A stretch of DNA of 64,000 bases, taken from the NCBI GenBank assembly GCA_014529385.2, contig CM043966.1:86522087-86586086 (forward strand), written 5' to 3'. Below are positions 21,886 to 33,323 of this stretch, piece by piece (position 1 is the stretch's first letter; every line of letters begins with the position of its first letter). The notes beneath the pieces were generated by a model, which ran no database searches, was not told where the DNA came from, and was given only the letters and a program-made list of their open reading frames with translations. The position numbers were made by a program, and so were the translations under genes. Origin of the DNA: Adiantum capillus-veneris. Taxonomy: Eukaryota > Streptophyta > Polypodiopsida > Polypodiales > Pteridaceae.

Positions 21886-22867
21886 TTAGATCTTTTTCAT
21901 TAAATGCCCTCTCAATTTTTTATGCCATGTATGAAAGCCCTCTCCATTAAATTTTTTCACTCCTTTCTAACCCATTGTTCAACTAGAGGGGTCTTAGATT
22001 TAGAAGAGTCTGCTAATGCCAGTGTCTGCCTCTTTACAACTAATTAATCACCAAAGTAATAGCATACAAATTATACAAAATTCTTGCAAGATCTTAGAAA
22101 TTAAGCAAAAAGCTTCTTGTAGATCGTTTTCACCGACTTCTTCAATGGGGGTGAATTGTGGTTGAACTTTGAGACAATGATGTTGAGGGTGTGGTTGTTG
22201 TCATTGCCTAATCTTTTTGCACCAATACTCCACATATTCTTGACTTGAAACTCGTGTTTTTTGTGGAGTTGAATTCTCTCTTGGCTTTTAAATTCAAAGC
22301 AGTGTTGCTACTAGCCATACAAGAAGTTCATGAACTAATGCCAATGATTTGTGTGAATGGACACTTGGAGAAAATTACAAAACCTTCCTTCAGCAACTTT
22401 TAAAGATATTGATAAAAAAAAATACTTCTGCGATTATGTGAAATGCCACGATGTTTACTATGTGTCACTGATAGGGTCATCGACTAACCAGGTGGTCTAG
22501 CGAATGGGCAACACAGCGAGAGCTGGGGCCTTAGAAGCTAGTGTGCAGCATGCCTATATGGTGCAACTGCCTGGCATGGCATTGGCAGCATGCAGGTGTG
22601 ATGGCAGCAAGTGGGTAACGCACAAAGATGATGACGAGGACGATGATGACAAGGGAGCGTTGCATGTTAAATTTGACGGGGTTGCTTGCCTTTGAGCATG
22701 TCAATGGTGATGCGGTTTCATGAAGAAAATGAGTGCAAGCAGAGAATTGTACTCACAAGGAACTTTGGACGCATTTCTATATAGCAAAAAAAATATAATT
22801 ACTAGGCAACTTATTAGATTGAATACACATATCTAGTAAGAGCGCAAACTAGTAATAATGAGAATAC

Positions 22868-23014
22868 TCCTATATGGTTGTAAGCATAATATTATAGCTA
22901 TATGGGAGTTTTAAGTAACCATATAGCAATATTTCTTACTAGTTTGACTCGGATTCTCCTATATGGCTGTAGCCATAATATTATAGCTATATGGGAGTTT
23001 TAACTAACCATATA
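22868..23014. repeat. two ~58-bp direct repeats, each a weak hairpin
   Basis: Units 22868-22926 and 22957-23014 share CTCCTATATGG, CATAATATTATAGCTATATG and GGGAGTTTTAA. Within a unit CTCCTATATGG and CTATATGGGAG pair imperfectly. The CTATATAGGAG word also dominates the array at 39378-39600. The 22755-23230 stretch has no other feature. Confidence 0.75.
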
Positions 23015-23231
23015 GTAAGAAATTCTTCTTTCATCTACATAGTTGTAACCACACAACGCTATCTATGTAGTTGTATTATAATAATCCACATAAATAATCA
23101 ATTTAACATAACATATACAAAATAGCACATACTTTTTGACTAAAAGAGATAAAGATTAAATAGAAAACTAAAAATGATCACTTTCATATAGATGTCTCTC
23201 AAAAATTCTTACAAAGTCCATCATACAACCA

Positions 23232-25229
23232 TTAGTCTTTATCATTAGCTACTTCTACATCCTTCAAAGAAAGAGAGACAATCTTTTCAAGTCTTACAAT
23301 CATCATGCCTTCTAATAAAAGCCAAGCTACCAAATCTTCACACATAGTAGAAGAGCTAGTTTCACACGTTTTTCTACAAAAAAAGGAGTTCGTTTTTTTT
23401 AAAGCCATGTAAGTAGGCTTCACAAATGGATACACTTCTTCCACTCTTCTAACCCCAAACCATTTCATCAGAATGGTTTCTTGATCTTCTCTAGTGAGTT
23501 TGCGTGCCTACACAATAAAGAGTTAAATTAGAGAATATGGTTGCAATCTTTTCGAGAGTAAGCATAAGATATATTTGTAAGATTGAAAACAAACCTGCAC
23601 TTCCAAGGTAGCCTTCTCATTAGAAACAAAAACATCTTTCTCAACATCCTAAAAAGAGAGACAAGACACATTACTTTAGATTTATTACCATAGTATAAGT
23701 GTTTAGAGCCATCAACCAAAAACAAAACAGCTACCTTTGACTTTTGAATCCTCTTAGCTTTTGACCCTTCTTTTTTTTTTTGAAGGAGTTCAGCAAGCTT
23801 AGTTGTAGCCTAAGACATAACCCAAGCTTACTTTAATGACATTTATTTAACAAGTTTACAATTAGCATTAGTTTAATAGTATAATTTGAATACCTTCCGT
23901 TTTCGAGTACTCTTTCTAAAATGCTCTTCATCGCACCCTTTAGATGCAATTTTTTCAACTTTATTTAACTTATCCGATATCTACCAACACAAAAAACACA
24001 ACTTGATATTTTTTACATCTCTAAAAATGTTACACAATGGGAAAAAAACATGAACAAAATCACACCGGCTTCTCGATTGAAGTTTCATGAGACTTATCAC
24101 TAGCAGACAAAGACATTGAATCCACATCTCCTAGTGCACTAGAAAAGATATTTTCTTTCATAAAATTTTGATACTCCTAAGCCAACATTTTCACATAAAT
24201 AAATCATCATGTAGATATGAAATGAGAGAGAGCAAAAGAAGTAGCATGATCTTCATATACCTCATATGCAGCCATATGATTTTCATCATTGTCCCAAGAT
24301 ATTTCTGGAATGTATACATCAGGTTCTTTCTGAATACATAAGACATACACAAAACTTTAAAAAATCTTAAAACATCGGCATTACACTTGTATAAAGAATA
24401 GTATATATCAATTACCAGTGTGGATTGTGAGATGTCTTTATCTCCCTCTACCACATCTACAAAGTTCTCATCATAACTTTGCTTGGAAGCATCCTCGTCC
24501 TAATAAAAATTACTCAATAAGAAACTTAATATCAAAACTCTTAAAAATCATTCTATACTATTACCTTTGATGATAATTCTGTCTCTTTCTCTACACCATC
24601 ATTGTCAAGCTCTTGAACATCATGAGTATCCTTAAAAATGTAACATAACTCAAGAATAAGATAAACATCTACATAGCATATGATTTGAAAGCAAAATAAA
24701 AAGATAATACAAAAACTTATACCATTATAGCGCCTTTGCAAGCCTTTTGTTTGGTCCACTTTCTTTTGGACGCCAATGACTTTATACACCAATTGTAAAT
24801 GTCGGACTCTTTCCACAAATATTCCACACCATATACTTTCACTGGCTTTAGCTCACCCATCTTCTCTCGGATGATACTCAAAACCATATCTTTACCCTTG
24901 CTATTATGTCTCAAATCTGCAATTGGCCCTACCTTTGAAAACCACCCTCGCACCATCCCATAATTTGCACACAACACTCTATACTGACCATGATCCTCTT
25001 TTTTAAGAAATTCTCTACCATACAACTTATTGTGCTCTCTATGTTTAGGAGGAGGAGCTCTAAAGACTTGATCATATATGATCGGATCATATGGAAGAGA
25101 ACTAGTTGAGTTACCAACAACCCTTTTGTTACCCAAAGAGTGATGTTCCCTCCAAGCATCGAGTAGTTTCACAGTCTCCTCATGAGGAAGTGAAACTAGT
25201 TGCTGAAAAATTGACTGTGGAAGATCCAT
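23232..25229 (-). CDS. nine-exon gene, product of unknown function (about 442 aa)
   Basis: Exons on the minus strand: 25229-24723, 24630-24565, 24499-24416, 24329-24261, 24176-24066, 23980-23894, 23809-23735, 23648-23595, 23507-23232. Every intron is GT-AG and phase 0, every exon length is a multiple of three, and no stop occurs before 23232, so the model is self-consistent. The start is the first Met in frame (MDLPQSIFQQLVSL). The frame is open a little further upstream, and an acceptor-like CTTGTAG lies just 5', so another exon is possible. Exon 1 is a folded-looking 169-residue part, exons 2-5 are acidic (VQELDNDGVEKETELSSK), exons 6-7 are Lys/Arg-rich with a possible nuclear signal (FRKSTRKRK, KEGSKAKRIQKSK), and exon 9 is mixed (LMKWFGVRRVEEVYPFV). 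No family was recognised. Lying directly downstream of a Tnp2-like transposase on the same strand, it may be that element's accessory protein. Confidence 0.7.
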
Positions 25230-25480
25230 GCGAGCCCTACAAGAGTAGTCGACATATGCAGATAAGATAGACTCCAAAAAGTTTCAATTTGTGCCACTTG
25301 AGATATAACTCGAACAATACAAAAAGTTAAGATGAAAATAAATCATAGAGAGAACAATGCTCAACCATATAATAAAATTCAAACCACAAAATCATTTACT
25401 TCTCTAATAGCAAAAGCCTTATGTGATCAAGTACTTTATGAATGTCTTTTTCTCATGTCCTTGACTTATGGACATCTCCA

Positions 25481-27820
25481 TCAAATAGGGATCCATCGAT
25501 CACTTTCTCCAAGATTTCTAACTTTTTTACATTTTAGTACAATCCAATCTTTGATTAAAAGAACACAAGAATCCCAATCTCTCCATGTGTTTTCCTCCTC
25601 ATGAACTTTCCATATATGAGGATCACTTGCATCAGATTTCAAAATAGCAAGCTTTGTGATTTTGCTGTCACATTGTACACATCTTACAACAGCATGCTTG
25701 AATTGTATTGTACCATTGTTTTCTAAACGGACTTTGACAATGTCATCATGCTCCAACCACAAGGGTGCATTCCCACAATTGCCTTCCATTAGTAGCTTAG
25801 CCCTCTGCTTTAGGTCCTTAACTTCATATGCAATCAATCTTTGGCTCCTCGGTAATGGCAATGGGATAAATTTATGAAGCAAAGAATAGATAGGCCGCAC
25901 ACTATCCCAAGTAAATGGAAGCGGTGTTTTCTGAAGAATGCTCATTCCAGTCATTGTATCTATGACTAGTTCCTCTGAATAATTGTCTCCTGTAATACAT
26001 TGTTTGTAGTAAGTTGCACCAAAAAACATCATTGCTTTCCCATCAAGCTGCATGGAGAAGAAAGAGGTTATGCGAGCTTTCCAATGACCTCTCTCCTCAG
26101 ACAAGGTGTCTAACGCGTCCACCTTTACAACTACATCATTGCCAATCTTGAAAAGTTCTCCTTTATAGAAGACTTTGTCATATGTTTGCACATCACCAAA
26201 TGAAAAGATTTCATCATCGATGTTCCAAAAGCTCCTTAAGTAGGTAACCTCCTCAGATGTTGGAACCCTATAATTACCCCTCCTCTTTGATATTGCAATA
26301 CCCTTCATAAGAATGTTATCAGTACAAGATGCTCTCTTGCCATACTTTAAGATGTCGTTCCACAACGATCTTGCCTTTCCAATAGAAGTAACGTTGAATA
26401 GTCCATCAAGATGTGAAGTGAAGCACTCAATGGAGGCCCCGATTGCACAATCAGCTGCAGTAGTTTGACCCAATACACTATGCAATTGTTGTAGGACTCT
26501 ATCACAAGGTAGCAGGGCATCTTTATCATGTTGGATTTCTTGGAATACTTTTGTGAAAAACATTCTCAGATAGAATTGTACAAAAGATGCTTCATCATTT
26601 ATGCTATTTGTTTTGATAGCACTGTACGCTTTCACTAAACGTTCGAACATATAGCACCAATATATGTCATGTAGTCCATGCCGCAAAATATCCTCAAGTA
26701 GTTCCCCACTTCCAGCTACATGCTCCAAGGGTGATGAGTTTGCTCCTGAGTATTCCTCCTTTCGAATTCTCCAAGATTGCATCAAGGATTTGATAACCTG
26801 AATGTCAGTAGCCGACATTCCATGTTCTCGACTGTAGCCATAAAAGCTATGTGCTATGTCCACCAACAAGATTCCTAAAGTTTGCATCTCATGCAGAATA
26901 CCATCTACAACTCTTAGAATATATGGTAGACACCACTGCATAAACTTTTGATTCTCTTCCGCCTTGAAGGATTCATAATAGACACTTGGTGAGTTTGGCC
27001 ACCGACCATAGCGAATAGATGCTGGTGCCAATTTTGTAACAGTCAAAGTGGCTTCATCAATATTTTTCTTCACTGAAGAATCTGCATTCTGGAATAAGTG
27101 TGCAATATACTTCTTGAAAACATTTAGAGACAAGGTGTGCATTACATCAAAAACCAAGTCAAGAGAGGGGTCAAATCCATATAAGTCAAAGAGTCTCCAA
27201 AGTATTGACTCCCCTGATAAACCAGCTTTCTTCCAAATCTCATCCTTCTCAGCAAAAGTACAACACCTCTTTGCCTCAGCTATGGCATGAACCATCTCGT
27301 TTGTTGTTCTTGCAACTGGTGGGTATCTGACTTGTAAGCGATTTTCATTGTAAATATACCTCCCTTCTAGTCCAGGCCTATCTCTTGCAAGTGATGCATG
27401 TGGCTTATCTCTCCTGCAGAACTCTTGTCCCCCATTTTTGAACAAGCCAATCTTGCATTGGGCCGGATGGTCTCCGGTAACCATCATAACCATAATTCGT
27501 ATCTTACAGAATTTAGATTCCACCCTCGTATCATCAAAGATGTTTTCTAGTGGATACTCATATAATACATCCACTCCATCAATATACAGTGATTCCAACT
27601 CATCCGTTAATGGTTTCAGAAATGATCCGAAGACATCGCCGGAAGCCTTAATAATCTTTTTGCAGCTTTGTGGAATAAACAAGACTGGCATGATATCCAT
27701 AGAGTTTGTTTTTCCAGCATTGAGCACCATAATCTCCACAACCCCACAACTTTTTTGTGTGGTTCTTGAAGTTTGAAACCCGTCCCAATGCAACAAGAGA
27801 GCTATATTTCTAGGGTCACC
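25481..27820 (-). CDS. Tnp2-like (CMC/EnSpm-related) transposase, main exon
   Basis: 779 codons open from an acceptor CATAATCAG (27821) to a stop at 25481. It opens with GDPRNIALLLHWDGFQTSRT and IPQSCKKII, then VTGDHPAQCKIGLFKN and a Cys/Arg segment, then DPSLDLVFDVMHTLSLNVFK, which corresponds to the D-x-MH...NV block of Tnp2 transposases. C-terminal parts include FWNIDDEIFSFGDVQTYDK and WLEHDDIVKVRLENNG. The order and spacing fit the catalytic region of EnSpm-type transposases, but similarity is distant and catalytic residues were not assigned. The absence of stops over 2.3 kb suggests recent constraint or youth. It lies between its presumed N-terminal exon and the nine-exon gene, all on one strand. 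Confidence 0.6.
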   Translation of the reverse strand, partial: GDPRNIALLLHWDGFQTSRTTQKSCGVVEIMVLNAGKTNSMDIMPVLFIPQSCKKIIKASGDVFGSFLKPLTDELESLYIDGVDVLYEYPLENIFDDTRVESKFCKIRIMVMMVTGDHPAQCKIGLFKNGGQEFCRRDKPHASLARDRPGLEGRYIYNENRLQVRYPPVARTTNEMVHAIAEAKRCCTFAEKDEIWKKAGLSGESILWRLFDLYGFDPSLDLVFDVMHTLSLNVFKKYIAHLFQNADSSVKKNIDEATLTVTKLAPASIRYGRWPNSPSVYYESFKAEENQKFMQWCLPYILRVVDGILHEMQTLGILLVDIAHSFYGYSREHGMSATDIQVIKSLMQSWRIRKEEYSGANSSPLEHVAGSGELLEDILRHGLHDIYWCYMFERLVKAYSAIKTNSINDEASFVQFYLRMFFTKVFQEIQHDKDALLPCDRVLQQLHSVLGQTTAADCAIGASIECFTSHLDGLFNVTSIGKARSLWNDILKYGKRASCTDNILMKGIAISKRRGNYRVPTSEEVTYLRSFWNIDDEIFSFGDVQTYDKVFYKGELFKIGNDVVVKVDALDTLSEERGHWKARITSFFSMQLDGKAMMFFGATYYKQCITGDNYSEELVIDTMTGMSILQKTPLPFTWDSVRPIYSLLHKFIPLPLPRSQRLIAYEVKDLKQRAKLLMEGNCGNAPLWLEHDDIVKVRLENNGTIQFKHAVVRCVQCDSKITKLAILKSDASDPHIWKVHEEENTWRDWDSCVLLIKDWIVLKCKKVRNLGESDRWIPI

Positions 27821-27949
27821 CTGATTATGCACACCAACAATTAGAGTAAGTAAGGACATTCAATGTATATTTTCTAAGAAAAAGAGGAAGATAGACATCA
27901 TTACCTTGCACAACCTTTTCTCACATTCGATTTATTCCTTGCATTCGGA

Positions 27950-29260
27950 TCAGATAAAAGTGTACACTGCTCGATCAGCATCCCATGCATCTTCAAGTTT
28001 TTGAGAGCGTTTGTCAAAGGGAAAAGTCGTGTAAGACTTCTTACATCCAGGTGTAGAGCAAACAACTGGCAGCTCATATGTTGACAATGGGTCCCAAAAG
28101 TTCTTCACTCCTTGGAATTTTGTTGCATCCCAAAATTCCTTTATATGCCTTCCCGTAGAAAATGCATCTCCCTTACACCATTGATTTTTATGGCGCCACA
28201 AACTCAATAGCTCATGACAAAAGGTTCTACTCCTTGTAAGAAGCTTCAGTTGAGGTCCTATTGGAATATAATCAAAAGCAAGCATTGACTTTCTTGGCTT
28301 TGTGCATACTCTGCACTTTTCACAGCAAGTAATACAGTCACGTTTAAGCTTTTTGGAGTTTGAAGCACCTGAACAGGCACACCTTAGAACCTCTCCTACA
28401 AAGTTGTCCTCTATACTTGGGTATAGAAGTTCTGGTGCGTGCTTTGCTCCATTACTTCCTGTACAAATACGATAACGAGAGGCAGTCACCATCCCCAAAC
28501 CTTTCAACATTGTTTGTAATTGATCCCAGCACGCGGGTACTTGTACCCCTCCAAGCTCACCTTCCCATGTCTTTGGCAACTGAACCAACAATTTAGCTAG
28601 GCTTCTTTTCGAAGAGTAGTTCTTTACCCTAGCTCCACCAAGGTCACCAAACAGAAGACGTAGCATTTGATCTCGAACACCTATCGGCATTTTATGTTCA
28701 TCCCATAAACTTTGAAGTTCTACTATTCTCTCTATTAGTTCAAAGAGAACAATAGATGTCCCTTCCTCATTTTCCTCCCTGCTATCTTGCACGCTAGCAT
28801 CAGCCTGTAAATGGTCGTCACCATCTGCATGATGGTCACCGCCATTTGAATCTTCCATTTTCTCTTCCTCCACGTTGAGACCTTCACTCCAGGAAGGTGC
28901 TACATGTGGCACATCTAAACCAAAATGGAGCTTCAAGCTCCCAAATCTCTTTGAAAGAATTTGGTGTCGATAAAGGGTTGAAGTATGCACAAACCGCCTG
29001 CCATAGCAATAGAAAGAACAGTTGCAGAAAGCCTTCCTTCCATCACTATTGGACTCTTCAGTTCTTTCTACATGTCGATCTTCTGTTCGTTCTGTGATGT
29101 TATGTGTGACATCCAAATCAATGTCACTTTGTACCCTTCTACGCTTGGTCACAGAAGGATGTAGCTTTCCTAATGAGTCTTGATTTTGATGGAAATAAAA
29201 GGTCCGTTTTGACACCAACTTATAATTACACGCGCACTTCCAAGAAGTTATTGTGCCCAT
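27950..29260 (-). pseudogene. Tnp2-like transposase, N-terminal exon (frame to next exon uncertain)
   Basis: Starts MGTITSWKCACNYKLVSKRT (ATG 29260-29258). It has two CxC...H zinc-finger-like blocks (the second CNCSFYCYGRRFV..STLYRH), an acidic linker, then GGARVKNYSSKRSLAKLL and, near the C-terminus, a Cys-rich stretch (CITCCEKCRVC) and YIPIGPQLKLLTRSR, typical of the region before the Tnp2 catalytic core. The frame stops at 27950 (AVYTFI). The best donor (GCAAG/GTAATG, intron 27904-27821) lies beyond that stop. Between them the alternative frame reads SDPNARNKSNVRKGCA, which looks like real protein, so a 1-bp shift has probably broken the gene here. A weak donor at about 27965 would bypass the stop in frame. 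The 5' end is duplicated (see 29219-29394). Confidence 0.5.
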
Positions 29261-29394
29261 GACTGCAGACCAAATATAAATATACGTTTTGACACCAACT
29301 CCCAACCGTTAATAGAGTGTGAACACTTATAATTACACGCGCACTTCCAAGAAGTTATTGTGCCCATGACTGCAGACCAAATATAAATATACGT
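29219..29394. repeat. 69-bp direct repeat spanning the transposase start
   Basis: 29219-29287 recurs at 29326-29394 (offset 107 bp), and CGTTTTGACACCAACT recurs at 29205 and 29285. The copied part holds the start codon and first residues of the transposase exon, so there are two candidate starts. The downstream one is used in the model because it leads into the long frame. Confidence 0.9.
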
Positions 29395-29519
29395 GTGAAC
29401 TTTTGTACAAATCAAAGAACGTACAACATAAACACCTTTAAATGAGTACATTAGTGATCAAATATTATTAAGAGATGCTGAAATAGTCATCCATTTTGCA
29501 AGGAGAGTACATAGTAAAC

Positions 29520-29957
29520 TTAATAAGGTGTTTGTGCAGTGGGATATGGTGGAGGCAGTCGATACAAAATAATTTTTCTTCTAGGAATAATATGTCCTAT
29601 CACTTTCGCTCTGTCCATCAAGGTGACCATAGACATGGTCTCCTCGTTTGAGCGGTATACTACCTTGTAGCGGTCAACAAGTCCTAGCTTCCTCTTGAGA
29701 GTCAAAAGCTTTACATTTACATCCCATGCCATTACATCGTCAATGAAAATGGTTAAAACATTCCATTTTCTCCCAGACCTTCCAAACAATAGATATTGGT
29801 CTTCTGGCCAAGCACTATCCTGCCCAAACTCATGAAATAAGATTTGTGACTGCAAGTCTACAAATTCTCTGCGTTTCTCTATAGGATATTCTCGCACTTC
29901 ACTTATACTTTCACTATCAATGTCATCACATAGTGTTTGCTCACTTTGACCAGCCAT
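29520..29957 (-). CDS. hypothetical protein, 145 aa
   Basis: Open minus-strand frame from MAGQSEQTLCDDIDSESISE to a stop at 29520, with ATG directly after an acceptor-like CCACTACAG. Composition looks like protein (WPEDQYLLFGRSGRKWNVLT, DVMAWDVNVKLLTLKRKLG). No family is recognised. It lies just upstream of the Tnp2-like exons on the same strand and could be the first part of that gene or an unrelated ORF. Confidence 0.35.
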   Translation of the reverse strand: MAGQSEQTLCDDIDSESISEVREYPIEKRREFVDLQSQILFHEFGQDSAWPEDQYLLFGRSGRKWNVLTIFIDDVMAWDVNVKLLTLKRKLGLVDRYKVVYRSNEETMSMVTLMDRAKVIGHIIPRRKIILYRLPPPYPTAQTPY

Positions 29958-30184
29958 CTGTAGTGGATACCACAAGCAACACTGGCTAGTCAGAGTGACA
30001 CCCCTTTCAACTTGAAAGCTTAATCTTACCCCTCTCAATTTACAATTCACATTGAATAATTCACATCAAGCTATATTCTCAAGACCTAATGTAAGCTAAA
30101 TACAGCTAGACATGAATACTACTACAAACCTACAAAGCAGAGGCTTAAAATAATCAAAGAAGTACAATGTAAAATGAATATATT

Positions 30185-30247
30185 TTTGTAGCAAATACAA
30201 CTCTTTAGGGTCGTTAGGGAAGACCCTTTAGGGTCTCGCGCTACAAA
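30185..30247. repeat. small palindromic element with TTTGTAGC ends
   Basis: TTTGTAGC at 30185 and its complement GCTACAAA at 30240 enclose a 14-bp palindrome GACCCTTTAGGGTC (30222-30235). That same 14-mer occurs at 55479-55492. It could be a tiny MITE. The surrounding 29960-30930 is A/T-rich and non-coding. Confidence 0.45.
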
Positions 30248-30937
30248 CAAGAGTACAAACAAAGACTCTAGAGTGCAATGCTAAATTGAATTGATAAATT
30301 TATACCATTCCCAACTATGGCACCAACCACCATTTCCAAATGAACTTTCAATACCAATAGCATTTACATTCCAATTCTAATTTCAATACCAGCAGCATTT
30401 ACATTCCCTCAATACAATCGTAAATGCAAATAAAAGGTGCACACTTTGTAGAATATTGTGATAAAGGCTTCATTTTTTTGACATAAAAACCGACATGATT
30501 CGATGCTTGAAATTACCAATTTGTGCCATTCCTCTGTTTGGCTAAGAAATGTATTTTCTTTGGTGGAAATTTACAAAGCTCGAAAAAAACCTAGGTTTAG
30601 TGTAATCCCACCTACCAATTTTGAGATTTACCTCTAAATTTTATATTTGAAAGTGAGAAAACCTACAAAATTTGGAAAAATTTACTGTAATTTGGTATAA
30701 AAACCTTTAAATTGTGTTGTTTCACATATGTAGGTTTGGCAAGTTTTTGAAAAAATGTTTCTTTCGAGCACTGGTAAAAAATTGGAAATAAATACCTGGT
30801 TGGTAATGGAAACTTGTTAATGTGGCACTGATCCAGAGACGATGCTTAGCTTCCAATTCGGTCTGCCACCAATTGCGCCGCACAACTAACCGAAGACGCG
30901 CACGTCCGAAGGCTTGCAAGAGGAATTCGTTCAGCTA

Positions 30938-31445
30938 GCTGCTGCAAAAGGCGGTCATAGCTGATGTTTTAGGGCGGCAAACCACCGTATAACTCTTTGC
31001 AACTTCGCGCGGACAAGCTGACGAGCTGTACGGAATTCTTTGATTTGATGTCGCAGGAATAACCTCCTACAGACGATTTATATTGCAGTCGAATGCAGTA
31101 TCCAGCTAATTAGCTAGCAAGAGCTTACAGCAGGTGGGCACGCAGCTTTATATTATGCAGCTCATATGATCATGAGTCGGGCCCTGTGCAGCGGCGCGCA
31201 GCTGGCTTTTGGACGCTCAGCTACTACTGGCAGAGGGCGCTCTTAGCAGATGTTTCAAAGAAGCGAACCACTATACTCTTTGCAGCTTCGCACGGACCAC
31301 CTGACGATTACGGCCTTCTTTGATTTGACGTTGCGAGAATAACCTTGTAGAGAGGAGATAATATATTGCAGTTCAATATAGATAAATAGCTAGGAAGTGA
31401 ATATTAAAAGGCAGCTTATTAATACAACATGTAGTGGGCACGCAA
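30938..31445. repeat. two diverged ~215-bp direct repeats
   Basis: 30938-31150 and 31224-31445 (offset about 289) share TTTGCA.CTTCGC.CGGAC, TTCTTTGATTTGA.GT and AGTGGGCACGCA-type words in the same order, with many differences. No gene. Confidence 0.6.
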
Positions 31446-31586
31446 GTCGGGCTGCACTGTAGCGCTAGCTAGCGGTTTGATTGAGCGAGAAGCAGCACGC
31501 GATCTTAGCAAAGGCAGTAGGAGGAGCTGCGAAATGGGGGTCCTCGGAGATGGTGTGGAGAGTGCACGTGGGCTTCCAAGAGCGAC

Positions 31587-31709
31587 AAGGGGTGCCAACC
31601 TTTGGGGCCAATATGGTGTCATTGTTTACAGGTTTTCTCAAGTGCAGTAAGAGTAAAGAAATACCACAAGAGGTGCCAACATTTGGAGCCAACAGGGTGT
31701 CATTGTTTA
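31587..31709. repeat. ~42-bp direct repeat, offset about 83 bp
   Basis: GGTGCCAAC.TTTGG.GCCAA then GGTGTCATTGTTTA occurs at 31587 and 31670. The 31450-32340 stretch contains no supported gene. Confidence 0.8.
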
Positions 31710-32340
31710 GTTGACACAAGCGAGGGTGATGTAAAGGCTTACAAGAAAGGAGTGACAGCCAACACAACAGACGGCAGGTGCTACGAGCAACAAAGGGAAG
31801 GCAGGGCAGGGGCAGTCAAGGCTGTGTCGGTCAGACAATGCTAGCTGGCCAGGATGGGGTAGCAACAGGTTGAGCAGCTTGTATAAAGCTGAACAAATAT
31901 GCCTGCCTTCACATAGTGTCTCTCTCATGAGTCCGTCCTATTTTAGTAGCCGCTTCTCTTCTTTTGCGTTTTTCTCTCTTTGTTGCCCTCCTCTTGGTGT
32001 CATATTTCCTTATTGCACTCCACACTTTGACACAAAAATATTTGGCAAGTTGCGCAAAATTCCATCGTGTGGACCATTTTATTTGTGGACGGTGGTCTAA
32101 ACCTGTCTGAGCCAGAGTCCATGACACATGGAGAACACGTGCTTTCTATTAGGATGGATAAGCTAACGTTTTTGGATTTATGTTCTAGCCAATTGTGTCA
32201 TATTGTAGCTTTGCAACAAGCACACAAGCTTTAGAATTAGAAGGATACTGATCTGATGCAGCATTTGCTCAGAGTAATGTAGAACCTATTGACATGCATG
32301 AATGCAAGAAAAAAATGACTTGAAAAACAGACTCTGTAGA

Positions 32341-32459
<119 letters not shown>

Positions 32460-33127
32460 GTGAGTGAGAGTGACTATGCGTCAAAAAACTTACTGCTGGA
32501 AATTTGTTGCAGATCGAGTGGGGACGACGTGGACTTGCAGAACGTTGCTTTTGGGATTCTTTTATGTGGTGAACCTATGTTGGCGTAATCATCTTCGAGT
32601 GGATGTACTCGTTATTGCTGCACAAAGCAAACAACATTAGCCTGTTTTACTAATTGGTCACGTCCTGAGAACTCAGACAAGTCTAGTTTTGCAAACTCGA
32701 ACTGGTCTGACCATATATAGGTCCTGGCAGCAGAAAGCTTCTAGGTGTGGTGTTCAAGTGATCAGCCCTGCCGACGTTCTGGATATGCACTTGGAGACTG
32801 CAACGAGGCAATTACAGAAACACAGCCATGTGTTTCCATGGACAATGGAAGTAGTTATTGCTTAACAACATACACTGTGTGTCAGAACTTGCGAAGATGG
32901 TGTATTTGCAAAGAACTTGCGAATTTGCAGCTCGTGGTCGGCTAGGAGGGCAGCGAATGAGAAGGGAGCTTGAGCAGCAGCTCGCACGGCTAGCTGTCGA
33001 TTGGCGCGGTGCAGCTCGACTGCTAAATGCAGGGCGCCATGGATGCAGCTAGCTTCGCAAGTTGCAATTAGCAAAGCGGTACTGAGGTTTCCCGCGTGTA
33101 GAAAGATGTGCTGGCGATAGCGATAGG

Positions 33128-33323
<196 letters not shown>

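Larger units (their letters stand above)
17346..22754 (+). repeat. segmental duplication, copy 1
   Basis: 5.4 kb, collinear and same-strand with 46018-50731. It starts within the copia 3' LTR (TTCTGTGAGAAG) and ends after GAATTGTACTC. By eye the copies differ by a couple of dozen substitutions, by microsatellite lengths and by one 647-bp indel. Contents: LTR tail, DUF7869-like gene tail, microsatellites, and a minus-strand gag and LTR. A 63-codon Asp-rich open frame at 22504-22695 is present in both copies but has no recognisable domain. Confidence 0.95.

Noticed and set aside
22488-22520. tRNA-like words CCAGGTGGTCTAGCGAATGG
   Set aside because: No matching B box, acceptor stem or cloverleaf could be formed.
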